A DNA stretch of 55,037 nucleotides from JAVKSL01 sp050744085 (GCA_050744085.1 JBOGGU010000015.1:1-55037); one strand, 5' to 3'; numbered from the stretch's first letter, positions 22,884 to 31,622 are shown. Made by a program: numbers and translations. The notes: a model not told the origin generated them from the sequence alone.

Positions 22884-23227
22884 GCACGCCAGTCGGGCCG
22901 TACACCCCGGCCGTTAGGGCCGGCGAGTGGGTGATCTGCTCCGGCCAGCTGGGCCTCCTCGACGGGGAGCTGGTCCCAGGCCTCGATGCCCAGGTGCGCC
23001 AAGCCGTCGCCAACCTCGAAGCGTTGCTGGCCACCCAAGGCGCCACCCTCTCCGAGGTGGTCAAGACGACTGTCTTCTTGGTGCACATGAGCGACTACCC
23101 CACCATGAACGACACTTACGTGGAGGCGTTCGGCCCCCACCGCCCAGCTCGTAGCGCAGTGGCCGTGTCCGCCCTGCCCCTCGGCGCCCTGGTCGAGGTG
23201 GAGGCATGGGCGCACCTTCCCCGATGA
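22880..23227 (+). CDS. RidA/YjgF-family enamine/imine deaminase-like protein
   Basis: The protein shows VGPYTPAVRAGEWVICSGQ, LEALLATQGATLSEVVKTTV, and ARSAVAVSALPLGALVEVEA with the conserved Arg of the RidA active site. RidA hydrolyses reactive 2-aminoacrylate-type imines. No ATG, GTG or TTG fits between the upstream stop and the conserved core; the CTG at 22880, overlapping the erpA stop TGA as CTGA, gives the expected N-terminus (115 aa). This would be translational coupling with a rare start codon. The gene is convergent with lysS; a 6-bp hairpin (CATCTG 23230-23235, CAGATG 23244-23249) separates them. Confidence 0.85.
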   Translation: MSTPVGPYTPAVRAGEWVICSGQLGLLDGELVPGLDAQVRQAVANLEALLATQGATLSEVVKTTVFLVHMSDYPTMNDTYVEAFGPHRPARSAVAVSALPLGALVEVEAWAHLPR

Positions 23228-23265
23228 CCCATCTGACCCCGTCCAGATGACCACGTAAGACGCCT

Positions 23266-24690
23266 TCAGGACCCGCCCTTCGGCTCGGGGCGCAGCGTGG
23301 GGAAGGCGATCACCTCGCGGATGTTAGACATGTCGGTGAGCAGCATCGCCAAGCGGTCGACCCCGATCCCGAGGCCCCCGGTGGGGGGCAGGCCGTAATC
23401 CAGGGCCCGCAAGTAGTCCTCGTCGACCCACATGGCCTCCGCGTCGCCTCCCGCCCGCAGCTCGGCCTGGGCGTCGAAGCGCGCTCGCTGCTCGTCGGGG
23501 TCGTTGAGCTCGGAGAAAGCATTGGCCAGCTCCCGCCCCGCCACTATCGCCTCGAAGCGCTCCACGTAGCCGGGCTTGGAGCGGTGGGACCGGGCCAGCG
23601 GGGAAACCTCGAGCGGGTAGTCGCAAACAAAGACAGGCCCCCACAGCGACGCCTCGGTGGTCTTCTCGTAGATCTCCACGAGCACCTTCCCCGGCCCCCA
23701 AGCCGGGTCGAAGCCCACTCCCAGCCGGGACGCCACCGAGCGCAACCCACCCAGGCCCATCTCCAACGAGACCGCCTCGCCAGCACATTCCGCCACCAGC
23801 TCGGACATGGTCGCCCGCCGCCACGGGGGCGTCAGTTCCAGGTCCCGGCCACCGTAGCTGAGCACCGAAGAGCCCGTGCACAGCCTGGCCAGGTGCGCCA
23901 CCATCTCCTCGACCAGGGCCATCATGTCCGTGTAGTCCGCGTAGGCCTGGTAGAGCTCCAGCATGGTGAACTCGGGGTTGTGCCGGGGAGAGATGCCCTC
24001 GTTGCGGAACACCCGGCCAATCTCGAAGACCTTCTCGAAGCCCCCCACGACCAGCCGCTTGAGGTGCAGCTCCAACGCGATCCGCAGGTAGAGGTCGGTG
24101 TCCAGGGCGTTGTGGTGGGTCACGAAAGGCAACGCGAATCCCCCGCCGGGAATCGTGTGCAGCACCGGGGTCTCGACCTCGACGAACCCACGGCCCTCCA
24201 GCCAGCGCCGCATCCCGCTCACCATGGCGCTTCGCATCAGCAGCACCTGGCGCGGCTCGTCGTTGGCCCACAGGTCCACATACCGCTGGCGGAACCGGGT
24301 CTCGGTGTCGCTCACCCCCCTCCACTTGTCGCCGAAGCCCCGCCTGGCCTCCGCCAGCAGCACCCAGTGGTGCACCCGGACGCTCAGCTCGCCCCGTCGG
24401 GTCCTCACCACCTCGCCGACGGCTCCCACCCAGTCCCCGATCGACAGCCGCCCGAAGCCCTCGACGTCGTCGGTCACCCCGGACACCGCCCAGAGCTGGA
24501 TCGCCCCGGTCCAGTCCCGCATGGTGGCGAAGGCCATCGCCCCTTGGGGCCGCACCAGCATCACCCGCCCCGCCACCGCAACGCTGGCGCCGGACTCCTC
24601 CCCGGCGGCGAGCGAGCCCCACCGTCGCGCCAGGTCGCCGGCGTCGGAGTCCTTGGCAAAATTGTACTCAGTGCTCCCCAAGGTCACCAC
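23266..24690 (-). CDS. lysS: Lysyl-tRNA synthetase, class II
   Basis: An N-terminal OB fold (SVAVAGRVMLVRPQGAMAFA) is followed by the class II core: motif 1 around GFVEVETPVLHTIPGGG (168-184), motif 2 FRNEGISPRHNPEF (228-241), and motif 3 GIGVDR (441-446). LysRS-specific FSELNDPDEQ is present. The 474-residue length is slightly short at the N-terminus but complete. The first codon lies 23 bp inside the end of coaX, so it is the last gene of the cofactor operon, as in other actinobacteria where lysS follows coaX. Confidence 0.95.
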   Translation of the reverse strand: MVTLGSTEYNFAKDSDAGDLARRWGSLAAGEESGASVAVAGRVMLVRPQGAMAFATMRDWTGAIQLWAVSGVTDDVEGFGRLSIGDWVGAVGEVVRTRRGELSVRVHHWVLLAEARRGFGDKWRGVSDTETRFRQRYVDLWANDEPRQVLLMRSAMVSGMRRWLEGRGFVEVETPVLHTIPGGGFALPFVTHHNALDTDLYLRIALELHLKRLVVGGFEKVFEIGRVFRNEGISPRHNPEFTMLELYQAYADYTDMMALVEEMVAHLARLCTGSSVLSYGGRDLELTPPWRRATMSELVAECAGEAVSLEMGLGGLRSVASRLGVGFDPAWGPGKVLVEIYEKTTEASLWGPVFVCDYPLEVSPLARSHRSKPGYVERFEAIVAGRELANAFSELNDPDEQRARFDAQAELRAGGDAEAMWVDEDYLRALDYGLPPTGGLGIGVDRLAMLLTDMSNIREVIAFPTLRPEPKGGS

Positions 24691-25486
24691 CCTCTCTCGA
24701 CCCGCCGCTCGCGCCAGGGGCGTTGCGCTCGTAGATCAGCCGCAGCCCGTGCAGCGTGAGCCACGGCTCGTGCCGACTCACCCGCCTCGTGTACGGCACG
24801 ATCAGCTCCGCCAGCCCGCCAGTGGCCACGACGCTGGACGCCCCCAGCTCCTCCTCGAACCGGGCGCAGAGGCCGTCGACAAGCGCCGCGTAGCCGTAGA
24901 TGGCCCCAGACTGTAGGGACTCGGCGGGGTTGCGCCCTATTGCCGCCCGCGGCTCGACCAGCTCGACCCGCCGGAGGTGCGATGCGCGCATGAACAGCGC
25001 CTCCAGCCCGATCTCGATCCCCGGGACTATGGCCCCACCCAGGTACTCCCCCCCTGCCGACACCGCATCGAATGTCGTCGCTGTGCCAAAGTCCACGACT
25101 ATCGCCGGAGCCCCGTGGCGCTCCAGGGCCGCCACCGCATTGGCCACCCGATCCGCCCCCACATCGCGTGGCGTCTCGTAGAGGATCGGTAGCCCTGTGC
25201 GCACGCCAGGCTCGAGCACGAGCGCCGGCGCCGAGCCGAACCACCCCTGCGCCATTCCCCGCAGCGCGCCGAGGACGCGGGGGGCGCTGGACGAGATCGC
25301 CACACCGCTCACCGCCTCGAAGGGGTCGTGGCCAGCCATGCCCAGCAGCTGGGCCACCAACAGACCCAGCTCGTCGGCAGTCCGCTCCAGCTGGGTGGAG
25401 ACCCGCCAGTGGTTCGACAGCTCGCCTCCTCCGTCGAACAGGCCCACCACTGTCTGGGTGTTGCCCGCGTCGATAGCCAGCAGCAC
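24668..25486 (-). CDS. coaX: Type III pantothenate kinase
   Basis: CoaX carries out the first step of coenzyme A synthesis. The ASKHA fold is shown by LLAIDAGNTQTVVGLF (phosphate-binding, residue 2 on), then PRDVGADRVANAVAA, FGTATTFDAVSAGGEYLGG and VVATGGLAELI. The GTG at 25486 overlaps the nadC stop (TAGTG), giving 272 residues; longer frames upstream run antisense-like through nadC. Genes before and after make pantothenate, NAD and Lys-tRNA. Confidence 0.94.
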   Translation of the reverse strand: MLLAIDAGNTQTVVGLFDGGGELSNHWRVSTQLERTADELGLLVAQLLGMAGHDPFEAVSGVAISSSAPRVLGALRGMAQGWFGSAPALVLEPGVRTGLPILYETPRDVGADRVANAVAALERHGAPAIVVDFGTATTFDAVSAGGEYLGGAIVPGIEIGLEALFMRASHLRRVELVEPRAAIGRNPAESLQSGAIYGYAALVDGLCARFEEELGASSVVATGGLAELIVPYTRRVSRHEPWLTLHGLRLIYERNAPGASGGSREGGDLGEH

Positions 25487-26376
25487 TACTCCACCATGTC
25501 CAATCCTCCGATGTCCACTACCATGTCCAATCCGATGTCGAGGGCCGCCGCCGAGTGGGTGATCGCCCCCACCGAGATCAGGTCCGCGCCGGCCGCGGCG
25601 TAGGCGGCCACGTTGTCCAGGCTCACCCTGCCCGACACCTCCAGCAGCGGCCGGGGGCTCACCCCGGCCAGGAGGGCCACGCAAGCGCTTACCTCGGCTG
25701 GGCTCACGTTGTCGCACATGACCACGGTGGCGCCAGCCCTGGCCGCTTCGGACACCTGCTCGGGGCTCTCGCACTCCACCTCCACCAGCCGGCCCGGCCA
25801 GCGCCGGAAGGCCTCGGACACCAAGGATGCGATCGAGCACCCTCGCAGGTGGTTGTCCTTGAGCATCACCCCTTCAGACAGCGAGCCCCGGTGGTTGAGC
25901 CCTCCCCCAGCGCGCACCGCAGCCTTCTCCAGGCAGCGCAGGCCAGGCGTGGTCTTGCGGGTGTCGAGGATCCGTGTCGTGGCGCTCGCGGCGCCCGCCG
26001 CCTCCACGAAGGCCCTGGTGAGCGTCGCTACCCCCGACAGTTGGCACAAGAAGTTGAGGGCCGTGCGCTCGGCGGTGAGTATCGAGCGCAGGGGCCCTTC
26101 CACCGAGCACAGCACATCGCCGGGCCCGACCGCGCAGCCGTCGTCAAAGGCCCAGTGCAGGACCAGGGAGCCGTCCATCTGCGCAAAGGCCTCTTCGGCG
26201 CAGCGCCGCCCAGCCAGCACGCCCGTCCCCCTGCACACGACCTCGGCGGTGGCCCCGGCCCCGACCGCCACGAGCGACGCGCTGAGGTCCCCCAGGGGCA
26301 ACAGGTCCTCGGCCAGCGCCCTGGTCACGGCCTCGCGCACCGCCGCCCAAGGGGGGTGCGGGTCGCTCATGCTCAT
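25486..26376 (-). CDS. nadC: Nicotinate-nucleotide diphosphorylase (quinolinate phosphoribosyltransferase)
   Basis: NadC converts quinolinate and PRPP to nicotinate mononucleotide. ERTALNFLCQLSGVAT (103-118), DTRKTTPGLR with R140/K141, GGGLNHR, and LKDNHL identify it; VECESPEQVSEA and the C-terminal barrel follow. The length of 296 aa is typical. It overlaps nadB by 4 bp and coaX by 1 bp. Confidence 0.95.
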   Translation of the reverse strand: MSMSDPHPPWAAVREAVTRALAEDLLPLGDLSASLVAVGAGATAEVVCRGTGVLAGRRCAEEAFAQMDGSLVLHWAFDDGCAVGPGDVLCSVEGPLRSILTAERTALNFLCQLSGVATLTRAFVEAAGAASATTRILDTRKTTPGLRCLEKAAVRAGGGLNHRGSLSEGVMLKDNHLRGCSIASLVSEAFRRWPGRLVEVECESPEQVSEAARAGATVVMCDNVSPAEVSACVALLAGVSPRPLLEVSGRVSLDNVAAYAAAGADLISVGAITHSAAALDIGLDMVVDIGGLDMVE

Positions 26377-27941
26377 GCGTGCACCAGGCGGACTCGCCAG
26401 TCCGGGTCGGTCGAGGGGAAGTCGGTGCGGGTGTGCGCCCCCCGGCTCTCGACCCGTGCCGACGCCGAGGCCAGCAGCACCTGGGCCAGGGTCGCCAGGT
26501 TGGCCAGCTCGAGGGCGGCCCTGTCGGGCGGGCGAGCCTCCCCGGCCAGGTTGTGCACCACCTCGGCCGCGCTGGCCAGGGACTCAGCCGAGCGCAGGAC
26601 CCCGGCGCCTGCGGTCATCGCCCGGCCGAGGGTGTCGCGGAGCTTGAGCGGGTCCTCACCTCGGGTTGGTGGGCACGGCGGCTGGGGAGCACCGAGCTGT
26701 ATTCCTCCAAGAAGGCGGACGCCGATGCCGCCGGGCGCGCCGAGCAGGGCGCGCATGGCTCCCGTGGGGGACGGGCCGTCGGAGCCACGGCTGATCGCCT
26801 CGATCACCCGCGGGCCGAACACCATCCCCTCCAGGAGCGAGTTCGAGGCCAGGCGGTTGGCGCCGTGGGCCCCCGTGCAGGCCGCCTCGCCAGCCGCCCA
26901 CAGGCCGGTCAGGGTGCTGGCCCCGTCCAGGTCGGTGAGGACACCGCCGGAGAGGTGGTGGGCCGCAGGGGCGATCGGGAGCCAGTCCTTGGCGGGATCC
27001 AGGCCGGCCGCAGCCAGGGAGGCGGCGATGGTCGGAAAGCGGATGGCGAAAGTGCCCAAGCCGGTCGCATCCAGCCAGAGGTGCTCGACGCCCTGGGAGG
27101 CCATCCGGGCGGCCATGGCCCGGCTCACCACGTCACGGGGGGAGAGCTCGTCCACGAAGCGCTCGCCGGCCGCGTCCCGCAGGAGTGCCCCGTGGCCCCG
27201 GAGCGCCTCGGACAGCAGAGGCCTCGGCATTGCCGGGTGGTGGAGCGCTGTCGGGTGGAACTGCACCATCTCCATGTCGGCCAGCGCGGCGCCTGCACGG
27301 TAGGCCATGGCGATGCCGTCGCCGGTCGCTTCGGGCGGGTTGGTGGTGACCGCGAACAGCTGGCCGGCGCCGCCCGTGGCCAGGACCACATGGTTGGCCC
27401 TGAGCTCCTCGACGCTGCCGTCCGGCGCCAGGGCCCTGACGCCGGCGCACCGGCCGCCCTCGACGATCAGGTCCGTGGCGAACCAGCCCTCCCACAGCGC
27501 TGCCGCGCTCTGGCGGACCGCCTCGACGAGGGCACGCTCCACCTCGGCCCCGGTGGCCGCACCCTGGGCGTGCAGCACGCGGGCCGTCGAGTGGCCCCCC
27601 TCCCGGGACAGCGACAGCGACCCGCCCACCCCGCGGTCGAACACGGCTCCCCGGGCGATCAGCTCGTTCACCCTCCTCGGGCCCTCGTCGACCAGGGCTC
27701 GCACGGCGTCGGCGTCGCACAGGCCGGCGCCGGCGGCGAGGGTGTCGGCCAGGTGCAGGTCGGTGGAGTCCTCGTCGGAGCCCAGCACGGCAGCAACACC
27801 GCCCTGGGCCCAGCGGGTAGTGGCCTGGGAGAGGCCGGCTTTCGTCAGGACACCGACCGAGAGCCCATCCAGGCTGGCGGCCCGGATCGCTGCCGACAAG
27901 CCGGCGACGCCGCTGCCCAGCACCAGGACGTCGAGCCTCAC
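26373..27941 (-). CDS. nadB: L-aspartate oxidase
   Basis: This FAD enzyme oxidises aspartate to iminoaspartate for quinolinate synthesis. The dinucleotide-binding GSGVAGLSAA is at 9-18, then TTRWAQGGVAAVL, and the active-site region EMVQFHPTALHHP with ELSPRDVVSRAMA. The succinate-dehydrogenase-like HGANRLASNSLLEG lies near 365-378. The protein is 522 aa. No nadA gene lies in the window, which is unusual as nadA usually accompanies nadBC. Confidence 0.94.
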   Translation of the reverse strand: MRLDVLVLGSGVAGLSAAIRAASLDGLSVGVLTKAGLSQATTRWAQGGVAAVLGSDEDSTDLHLADTLAAGAGLCDADAVRALVDEGPRRVNELIARGAVFDRGVGGSLSLSREGGHSTARVLHAQGAATGAEVERALVEAVRQSAAALWEGWFATDLIVEGGRCAGVRALAPDGSVEELRANHVVLATGGAGQLFAVTTNPPEATGDGIAMAYRAGAALADMEMVQFHPTALHHPAMPRPLLSEALRGHGALLRDAAGERFVDELSPRDVVSRAMAARMASQGVEHLWLDATGLGTFAIRFPTIAASLAAAGLDPAKDWLPIAPAAHHLSGGVLTDLDGASTLTGLWAAGEAACTGAHGANRLASNSLLEGMVFGPRVIEAISRGSDGPSPTGAMRALLGAPGGIGVRLLGGIQLGAPQPPCPPTRGEDPLKLRDTLGRAMTAGAGVLRSAESLASAAEVVHNLAGEARPPDRAALELANLATLAQVLLASASARVESRGAHTRTDFPSTDPDWRVRLVHA

Positions 27942-28789
27942 CCTGCTTGGGCTCCCATGTTGTCGATCAGACGGACCGCTCCGACGTGCGCCGCGACCAG
28001 CAGGCGCAGCTCGCCACGCAGCGGGGGCAGGGCGGGGGCCAGGTCGTTCGGCTGCACCACCGCGGCGTAGTCCAGCCGGGCGAGCGGCTCTTGGTCGAGG
28101 GTCGCCGCCATGCTCGCAGTCGCTGCTTCGGGCTCGCGCCCGCCTCCCTCGATGGCTGCCCGCCCGGCCAGGAGCGCCTGGTAGAGCACTCTCGCAGCTT
28201 GCCTCTCGGGGGGGGTCAGGCGGGCGTTCCGGCTGGACAGGGCCAGGCCGTCGGGCTCTCGGACCGTGGGGCAGGCCACGATCTCGACCGGGAACGGTCC
28301 CTCGGCGACCAGGTGGCGGACCACCAGGACCTGTTGGTAGTCCTTCTCTCCAAAGTAGGCCCGCTCCGGCCGGACCAGGTCGAACAGCTTGGCGACCACG
28401 GTGGCAACGCCTTGGAAGTGCCCGTGTCGCCGGGCGCCCTCCAACATCCCGTAGAGGGCTGCGGGGGGGGCCATTTGACCGGGATGCATCTCGGCGGTGC
28501 TCGGGGCGAACAAGATGTCCACCCCGGCAGCCTCTGCCTTAGAGGCATCGCCGTCGAGATCCCGGGGGTAGGTGTCGAGGTCCTCGTCCGGGCCGAACTG
28601 GGTCGGGTTTACGAAGACGCTCAGCACCACCGTGTCGCATTGGGAGCGCGCTGCGGCGGCAAGCGAAAGGTGTCCGGCGTGGAGGGCTCCCATGGTGGGG
28701 ACCAGCCCGAGGGGAGGCCGGGCCATCCCGGCACCCCGGCGCGCCGCCAATGCCTTGGCCAGTGACTCAGTTGAGTCGATCACCTGCAT
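27938..28789 (-). CDS. panC: Pantothenate synthetase
   Basis: PanC joins pantoate and beta-alanine using ATP. The HIGH-type motif is PTMGALHAGH (31-40). FVNPTQFGPDEDLDTYPR, YFGEKDYQQ and LALSSRNARL are all present. Its stop overlaps the nadB start by 4 bp. No panD (aspartate decarboxylase) follows; nadB and nadC occupy that place before coaX. Confidence 0.95.
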   Translation of the reverse strand: MQVIDSTESLAKALAARRGAGMARPPLGLVPTMGALHAGHLSLAAAARSQCDTVVLSVFVNPTQFGPDEDLDTYPRDLDGDASKAEAAGVDILFAPSTAEMHPGQMAPPAALYGMLEGARRHGHFQGVATVVAKLFDLVRPERAYFGEKDYQQVLVVRHLVAEGPFPVEIVACPTVREPDGLALSSRNARLTPPERQAARVLYQALLAGRAAIEGGGREPEAATASMAATLDQEPLARLDYAAVVQPNDLAPALPPLRGELRLLVAAHVGAVRLIDNMGAQAG

Positions 28790-28847
28790 CGGGAGCCCTT
28801 TCTGGCGTTCCGGCCCACCTGAGGGTGCCGTTCGCCGGGCCTCAACG

Positions 28848-29372
28848 TTAGCCGGGGCCGTCGGCCGGGCGCACGCTTCCGGCCCGGCGCACGCTGCCCG
28901 CCAGCCCCGCCCGGCGCACCCTGCCCGCCAGCCCCGCCAGGTCTGAGCGCCAGTTGGCGCCGGCCAGCACCGCCACGATGTCCGGCGCCAGGTCGGCCAA
29001 CGGCACGAGCACGAAGGCTCGCTCGGAGATGCGCGGGTGAGGGACCACCAGGTCTGCCTCGTCCACCCTTAGGTCCCCGACCAACAAGACGTCCACGTCC
29101 AGGGTCCGAGGCCCCCACCTCTCGCCCCTGACCCGCCCTGCTGCGGCCTCCAAGGCCCTGGCCGTCTCCAGCAGCGTTCGCGGGCCTCGCTCGGTCATGA
29201 GCTCCACCACCGCGTTGAGGTACGGACCCTGGCCGGCCGGTCCGCCAACTGGGTCGCTCTCGTAAAGTGGCGAGACGGCCACGACGTCGGGCAACGCTTC
29301 CACAGCCGCGGCCAGCGCTGCCCGACGGTCCCCGAGGTTCGACCCGAGCCCCAAGAATGCCCTCCGAATCAC
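28848..29372 (-). CDS. folK: HPPK, 2-amino-4-hydroxy-6-hydroxymethyldihydropteridine pyrophosphokinase
   Basis: This folate-pathway kinase is shown by LGLGSNLGDRRAAL (7-20), SPLYESDPVGGPAGQGPYLN, and the metal/ATP motif WGPRTLDVDVLL, then VPHPRISERAFVLVPL. The start is a GTG at 29372. The last 30 residues are a tandem repeat (LAGLAGRVRRAGLAGSVRRA) with no counterpart in the family, encoded by repeated GC-rich DNA at about 28875-28935. It precedes panC by 58 bp. Confidence 0.93.
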   Translation of the reverse strand: MIRRAFLGLGSNLGDRRAALAAAVEALPDVVAVSPLYESDPVGGPAGQGPYLNAVVELMTERGPRTLLETARALEAAAGRVRGERWGPRTLDVDVLLVGDLRVDEADLVVPHPRISERAFVLVPLADLAPDIVAVLAGANWRSDLAGLAGRVRRAGLAGSVRRAGSVRPADGPG

Positions 29373-29391
29373 CCGAATGGGGCGGGCAACT

Positions 29392-29444
29392 CCGAACTGG
29401 GGTAGCTGACCCGCGTATAACGCGGCTCAACTACCCCAGTTCGG
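29392..29444. repeat. Long hairpin with a nested hairpin upstream of folK
   Basis: CCGAACTGGGGTAG (29392-29405) is exactly complementary to 29431-29444 (14 bp). Inside the loop, CCGCGT (29411-29416) pairs with ACGCGG (29420-29425) around a 3-nt loop. It lies in the divergent gap between folK (start 29372, minus) and the plus-strand gene at 29555, so a simple terminator role does not fit both neighbours. Confidence 0.7.
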
Positions 29445-29463
29445 CGGGACAGCTCGCCTGAGG

Positions 29464-29526
29464 CGGATCGTAGGTCGGTCACGACGGGTCGCAGGTCGGT
29501 CACGGCGGGTCGCAGGTCGGTCACGA
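29464..29526. repeat. Three 21-bp direct repeats upstream of a receiver-like gene
   Basis: Units at 29464-29484, 29485-29505 and 29506-29526 share the core AGGTCGGTCACG, and a partial fourth (GGGTCGC) follows. The third unit ends 28 bp before the GTG at 29555. A 21-bp period is two DNA turns, which puts every copy on the same helix face, so a cooperative protein-binding site is plausible. Confidence 0.75.
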
Positions 29527-29554
29527 CGGGTCGCGCACTGGGTAAGGTCGTCGG

Positions 29555-30034
29555 GTGACAACACGGGTGGTTGCCCTCGTGCCGGACCTGATGGACCGCT
29601 CCAAGGTGGAGGCCGCCGCTCGCTCCGCCGGGGTCGAGCTGCAATTGGTTGGCGGGGCCGGGGAGTTGGCAGGAGCGGTCGGGGCCGGGCAGGCCGGGGC
29701 GGGCCTGGTCATCGTGGACTTGGCGCGCCCAGGGGTGCTCGAAGCGCTCGGTGCCCTCAGCCAGGTTAGGACCGTCGGCTTCGGAAGCCACGTGGACCGC
29801 GAGCTGCTGAGTGCCGCCAGAGCAGCTGGGTGCGGGCAGGTGATGGCCCGCTCGGCGTTCTTCGCCCGGCTGGAGACCCTGCTGGGCGGGTCGGGCGGGT
29901 CGGGCGGCCTGGGCGGGTCGGGCGGCCTGGCGGACACGCATGCAGGCCCTCAGGCCGAGGCGCCGGGCACTCCGGACAGTGCGGCTATCAGCTCGTCGGC
30001 CGACACCGGCTTGGAGAACATGGGGAAGTCGTAG
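29555..30034 (+). CDS. Receiver-like protein of unknown function with a Gly/Ser repeat tail
   Basis: Residues 1-110 have alternating strands and helices (TTRVVALVPDLMDRSKVEAA, GLVIVDLARPGVLEAL, TVGFGSHVDRELLSAARAAG) like a degenerate receiver fold. An Asp occurs in IVDLARP, but the usual Lys is not evident. A Gly/Ser run (LGGSGGSGGLGGSGGL) follows. The final part overlaps the convergent isochorismatase gene by 85 bp, so the true protein may function only up to the repeat. The start is GTG. Small proteins of this pattern are common in actinobacteria, without a named function. Confidence 0.6.
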   Translation: MTTRVVALVPDLMDRSKVEAAARSAGVELQLVGGAGELAGAVGAGQAGAGLVIVDLARPGVLEALGALSQVRTVGFGSHVDRELLSAARAAGCGQVMARSAFFARLETLLGGSGGSGGLGGSGGLADTHAGPQAEAPGTPDSAAISSSADTGLENMGKS

Positions 30035-30570
30035 CGCAGAGCGTTGTCGTGCTCGGCCGCCGAGGTGGCCGCCATGCAGTCGCTCAGGGTGATCACGTTG
30101 TAGCCGTGCTCGTAGCCGCTACGCATGGTCGACTCCACGCAGCAGTTGGTGAGGAACCCTCCGAGCACGATCGTCGTGATCCCCTTGCTGCGAAGGATGA
30201 AGTCCAAGTTGGTGCTGGCAAAAGTGTCCAGCCCGCGCTTGCCCTCGATGACTATGTCGTCGGCCGCCGGGGCCAGATCCTCGACGATGGCCGCTCCCCA
30301 ACTGCCCTTGACGAAGGCGTTTCCGTCCACCACTCCCTTGAGGATGCCGTAGGGGTGGGAGCTCAGCTCGTTGTAACCAGGGGCGAAGGTGATCGGGGCG
30401 TGCATCACCGTCACCCCGGCCGCACGTGCAGCGTCGATCACCCGCCGGGTATGGGCCAGCATCCCGGTGCTATCCATGACCTCCGCCACAGCGCCGTGAA
30501 GGACCCCGCCCTCCGAGGTGAAGTCGTTCTGGTACTCGATGAGCACGATGGCGGTGGTGGCCGGGTCCAT
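29950..30570 (-). CDS. Isochorismatase-like cysteine hydrolase
   Basis: The catalytic triad of this alpha/beta hydrolase family is visible: D16 (LIEYQNDFTSEGG), K111 (IEGKRGLDTF), and Cys at 143/144 (GGFLTNCCVEST). The 206 residues end in DELIAALSG. The start ATG at 30570 has a GGAG upstream. The family includes nicotinamidases and many uncharacterised amidases; the specific substrate cannot be read. It is divergent from pyrF (gap about 95 bp). Confidence 0.9.
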   Translation of the reverse strand: MDPATTAIVLIEYQNDFTSEGGVLHGAVAEVMDSTGMLAHTRRVIDAARAAGVTVMHAPITFAPGYNELSSHPYGILKGVVDGNAFVKGSWGAAIVEDLAPAADDIVIEGKRGLDTFASTNLDFILRSKGITTIVLGGFLTNCCVESTMRSGYEHGYNVITLSDCMAATSAAEHDNALRYDFPMFSKPVSADELIAALSGVPGASA

Positions 30571-30664
30571 GCGGCAGCTCCTGCAAGACAGAGGGCCCGG
30601 CATTGGCGCCAGCCCTTGGACCCGCCACGCTAACCCCTTCGCCGAACCCATACGCTGCTTGGTC

Positions 30665-31558
30665 GTGGGCCACGACCTGATCGCCGACGTCGAGACCACG
30701 CCGATTCCCGAAGAGGGGCGCCCGACATTCGCCCAACGCTTCGCCAGCCACCGGGCCGACCTCGGCCCCCTTGTCCTGGGACTCGACCCTTCGGCCTCGG
30801 TGCTCGGCGGGTGGGGGCTGCCGGACGACGTCGAGGGCCTGGACCGCTTTGCCGACATCGTCCTGGAGGCGGCGGTGGGGACGGTGGGGGTGGTCAAGGC
30901 GCAGTCTGGCTTCTTCGAGCGCCACGGGTGGAGGGGGATCAGGACGCTGAGCCGGCTAGTCGCCTCGGCACGCCAAGCCCGCCTGTTGGTGATCCTGGAC
31001 GCCAAGCGCGGAGACGTGGGCTCCACCAACGAGGCCTACGCCTCGGGCTACCTCGGCCCGGGCGCCCCCCTGGGAGTCGATGCCCTCACCGTGTCTCCCT
31101 ACCTAGGCGTAGGAGCACTGGGGGCCTTCTTCGACGGCGCCGCTGGCTCCGGGTCAGCGCTGTTCGTGGTAACCCGCTCGTCGAACCCCGAGGGCCGCGC
31201 CCTCCAGCGGGCGGTGCAGGCAGATGGCCGGACTGTCGAGGAGTCGATCCTGGCAGCGCTGGGCGAGCGAAACTCACAAGTCGCTCCGGCAGGGATCGGC
31301 CCGTTCGGCGCAGTCGTGGGCCCCATACATGGCCCTGCCCCCGCTGGGCTGGTGGGGATGGGGGGCCTCGTGCTGGCTCCAGGGCTGGGCGCCCAGGGTG
31401 CCGAGCCTTCCGATGTCGCTGCGTGCTTCGCCTCCTGCCCGGAGCGAGTGCTGCCCTCGGCATCGAGGGCACTGTTGGCCGCCGGCCCCTCCGTGGTACG
31501 CCTGCGCGATGCCTGCAGGACGCTGAACGACGCACTGATCCGAGCACTGGGGCCCTGA
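30665..31558 (+). CDS. pyrF: Orotidine-5'-phosphate decarboxylase, type 2
   Basis: PyrF makes UMP from OMP. The active-site motif ILDAKRGDVGSTNEAYA gives K114; GLDPS at the N-terminus, VKAQSGFFERHG, LTVSPYLG and VLAPGLGAQG fit the actinobacterial long form. The frame runs upstream over the divergent hydrolase promoter; the GTG at 30665 gives 297 residues. The end is followed by a G-run tract. Confidence 0.92.
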   Translation: MGHDLIADVETTPIPEEGRPTFAQRFASHRADLGPLVLGLDPSASVLGGWGLPDDVEGLDRFADIVLEAAVGTVGVVKAQSGFFERHGWRGIRTLSRLVASARQARLLVILDAKRGDVGSTNEAYASGYLGPGAPLGVDALTVSPYLGVGALGAFFDGAAGSGSALFVVTRSSNPEGRALQRAVQADGRTVEESILAALGERNSQVAPAGIGPFGAVVGPIHGPAPAGLVGMGGLVLAPGLGAQGAEPSDVAACFASCPERVLPSASRALLAAGPSVVRLRDACRTLNDALIRALGP

Positions 31559-31560
31559 GG

Positions 31561-31622
31561 CGCTCTGGGGGGCGGCGGGGCGGCCGGGGGCGGCGGGGCG
31601 GGCCGGGGCCGGGGGGCCCCTA
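31561..31622 (+). other. G-rich tract after pyrF
   Basis: The 60 bp after the pyrF stop contain at least six runs of four or more G on the plus strand, ending GGGGGGCCCC followed by TATTAGTAG. It can form a G-quadruplex or a GC hairpin and may end pyrF transcription. Confidence 0.5.

Noticed and set aside
26379..28070. 563-aa plus-strand frame
   Set aside because: Antisense shadow of nadB and panC, whose motifs are complete on the other strand.
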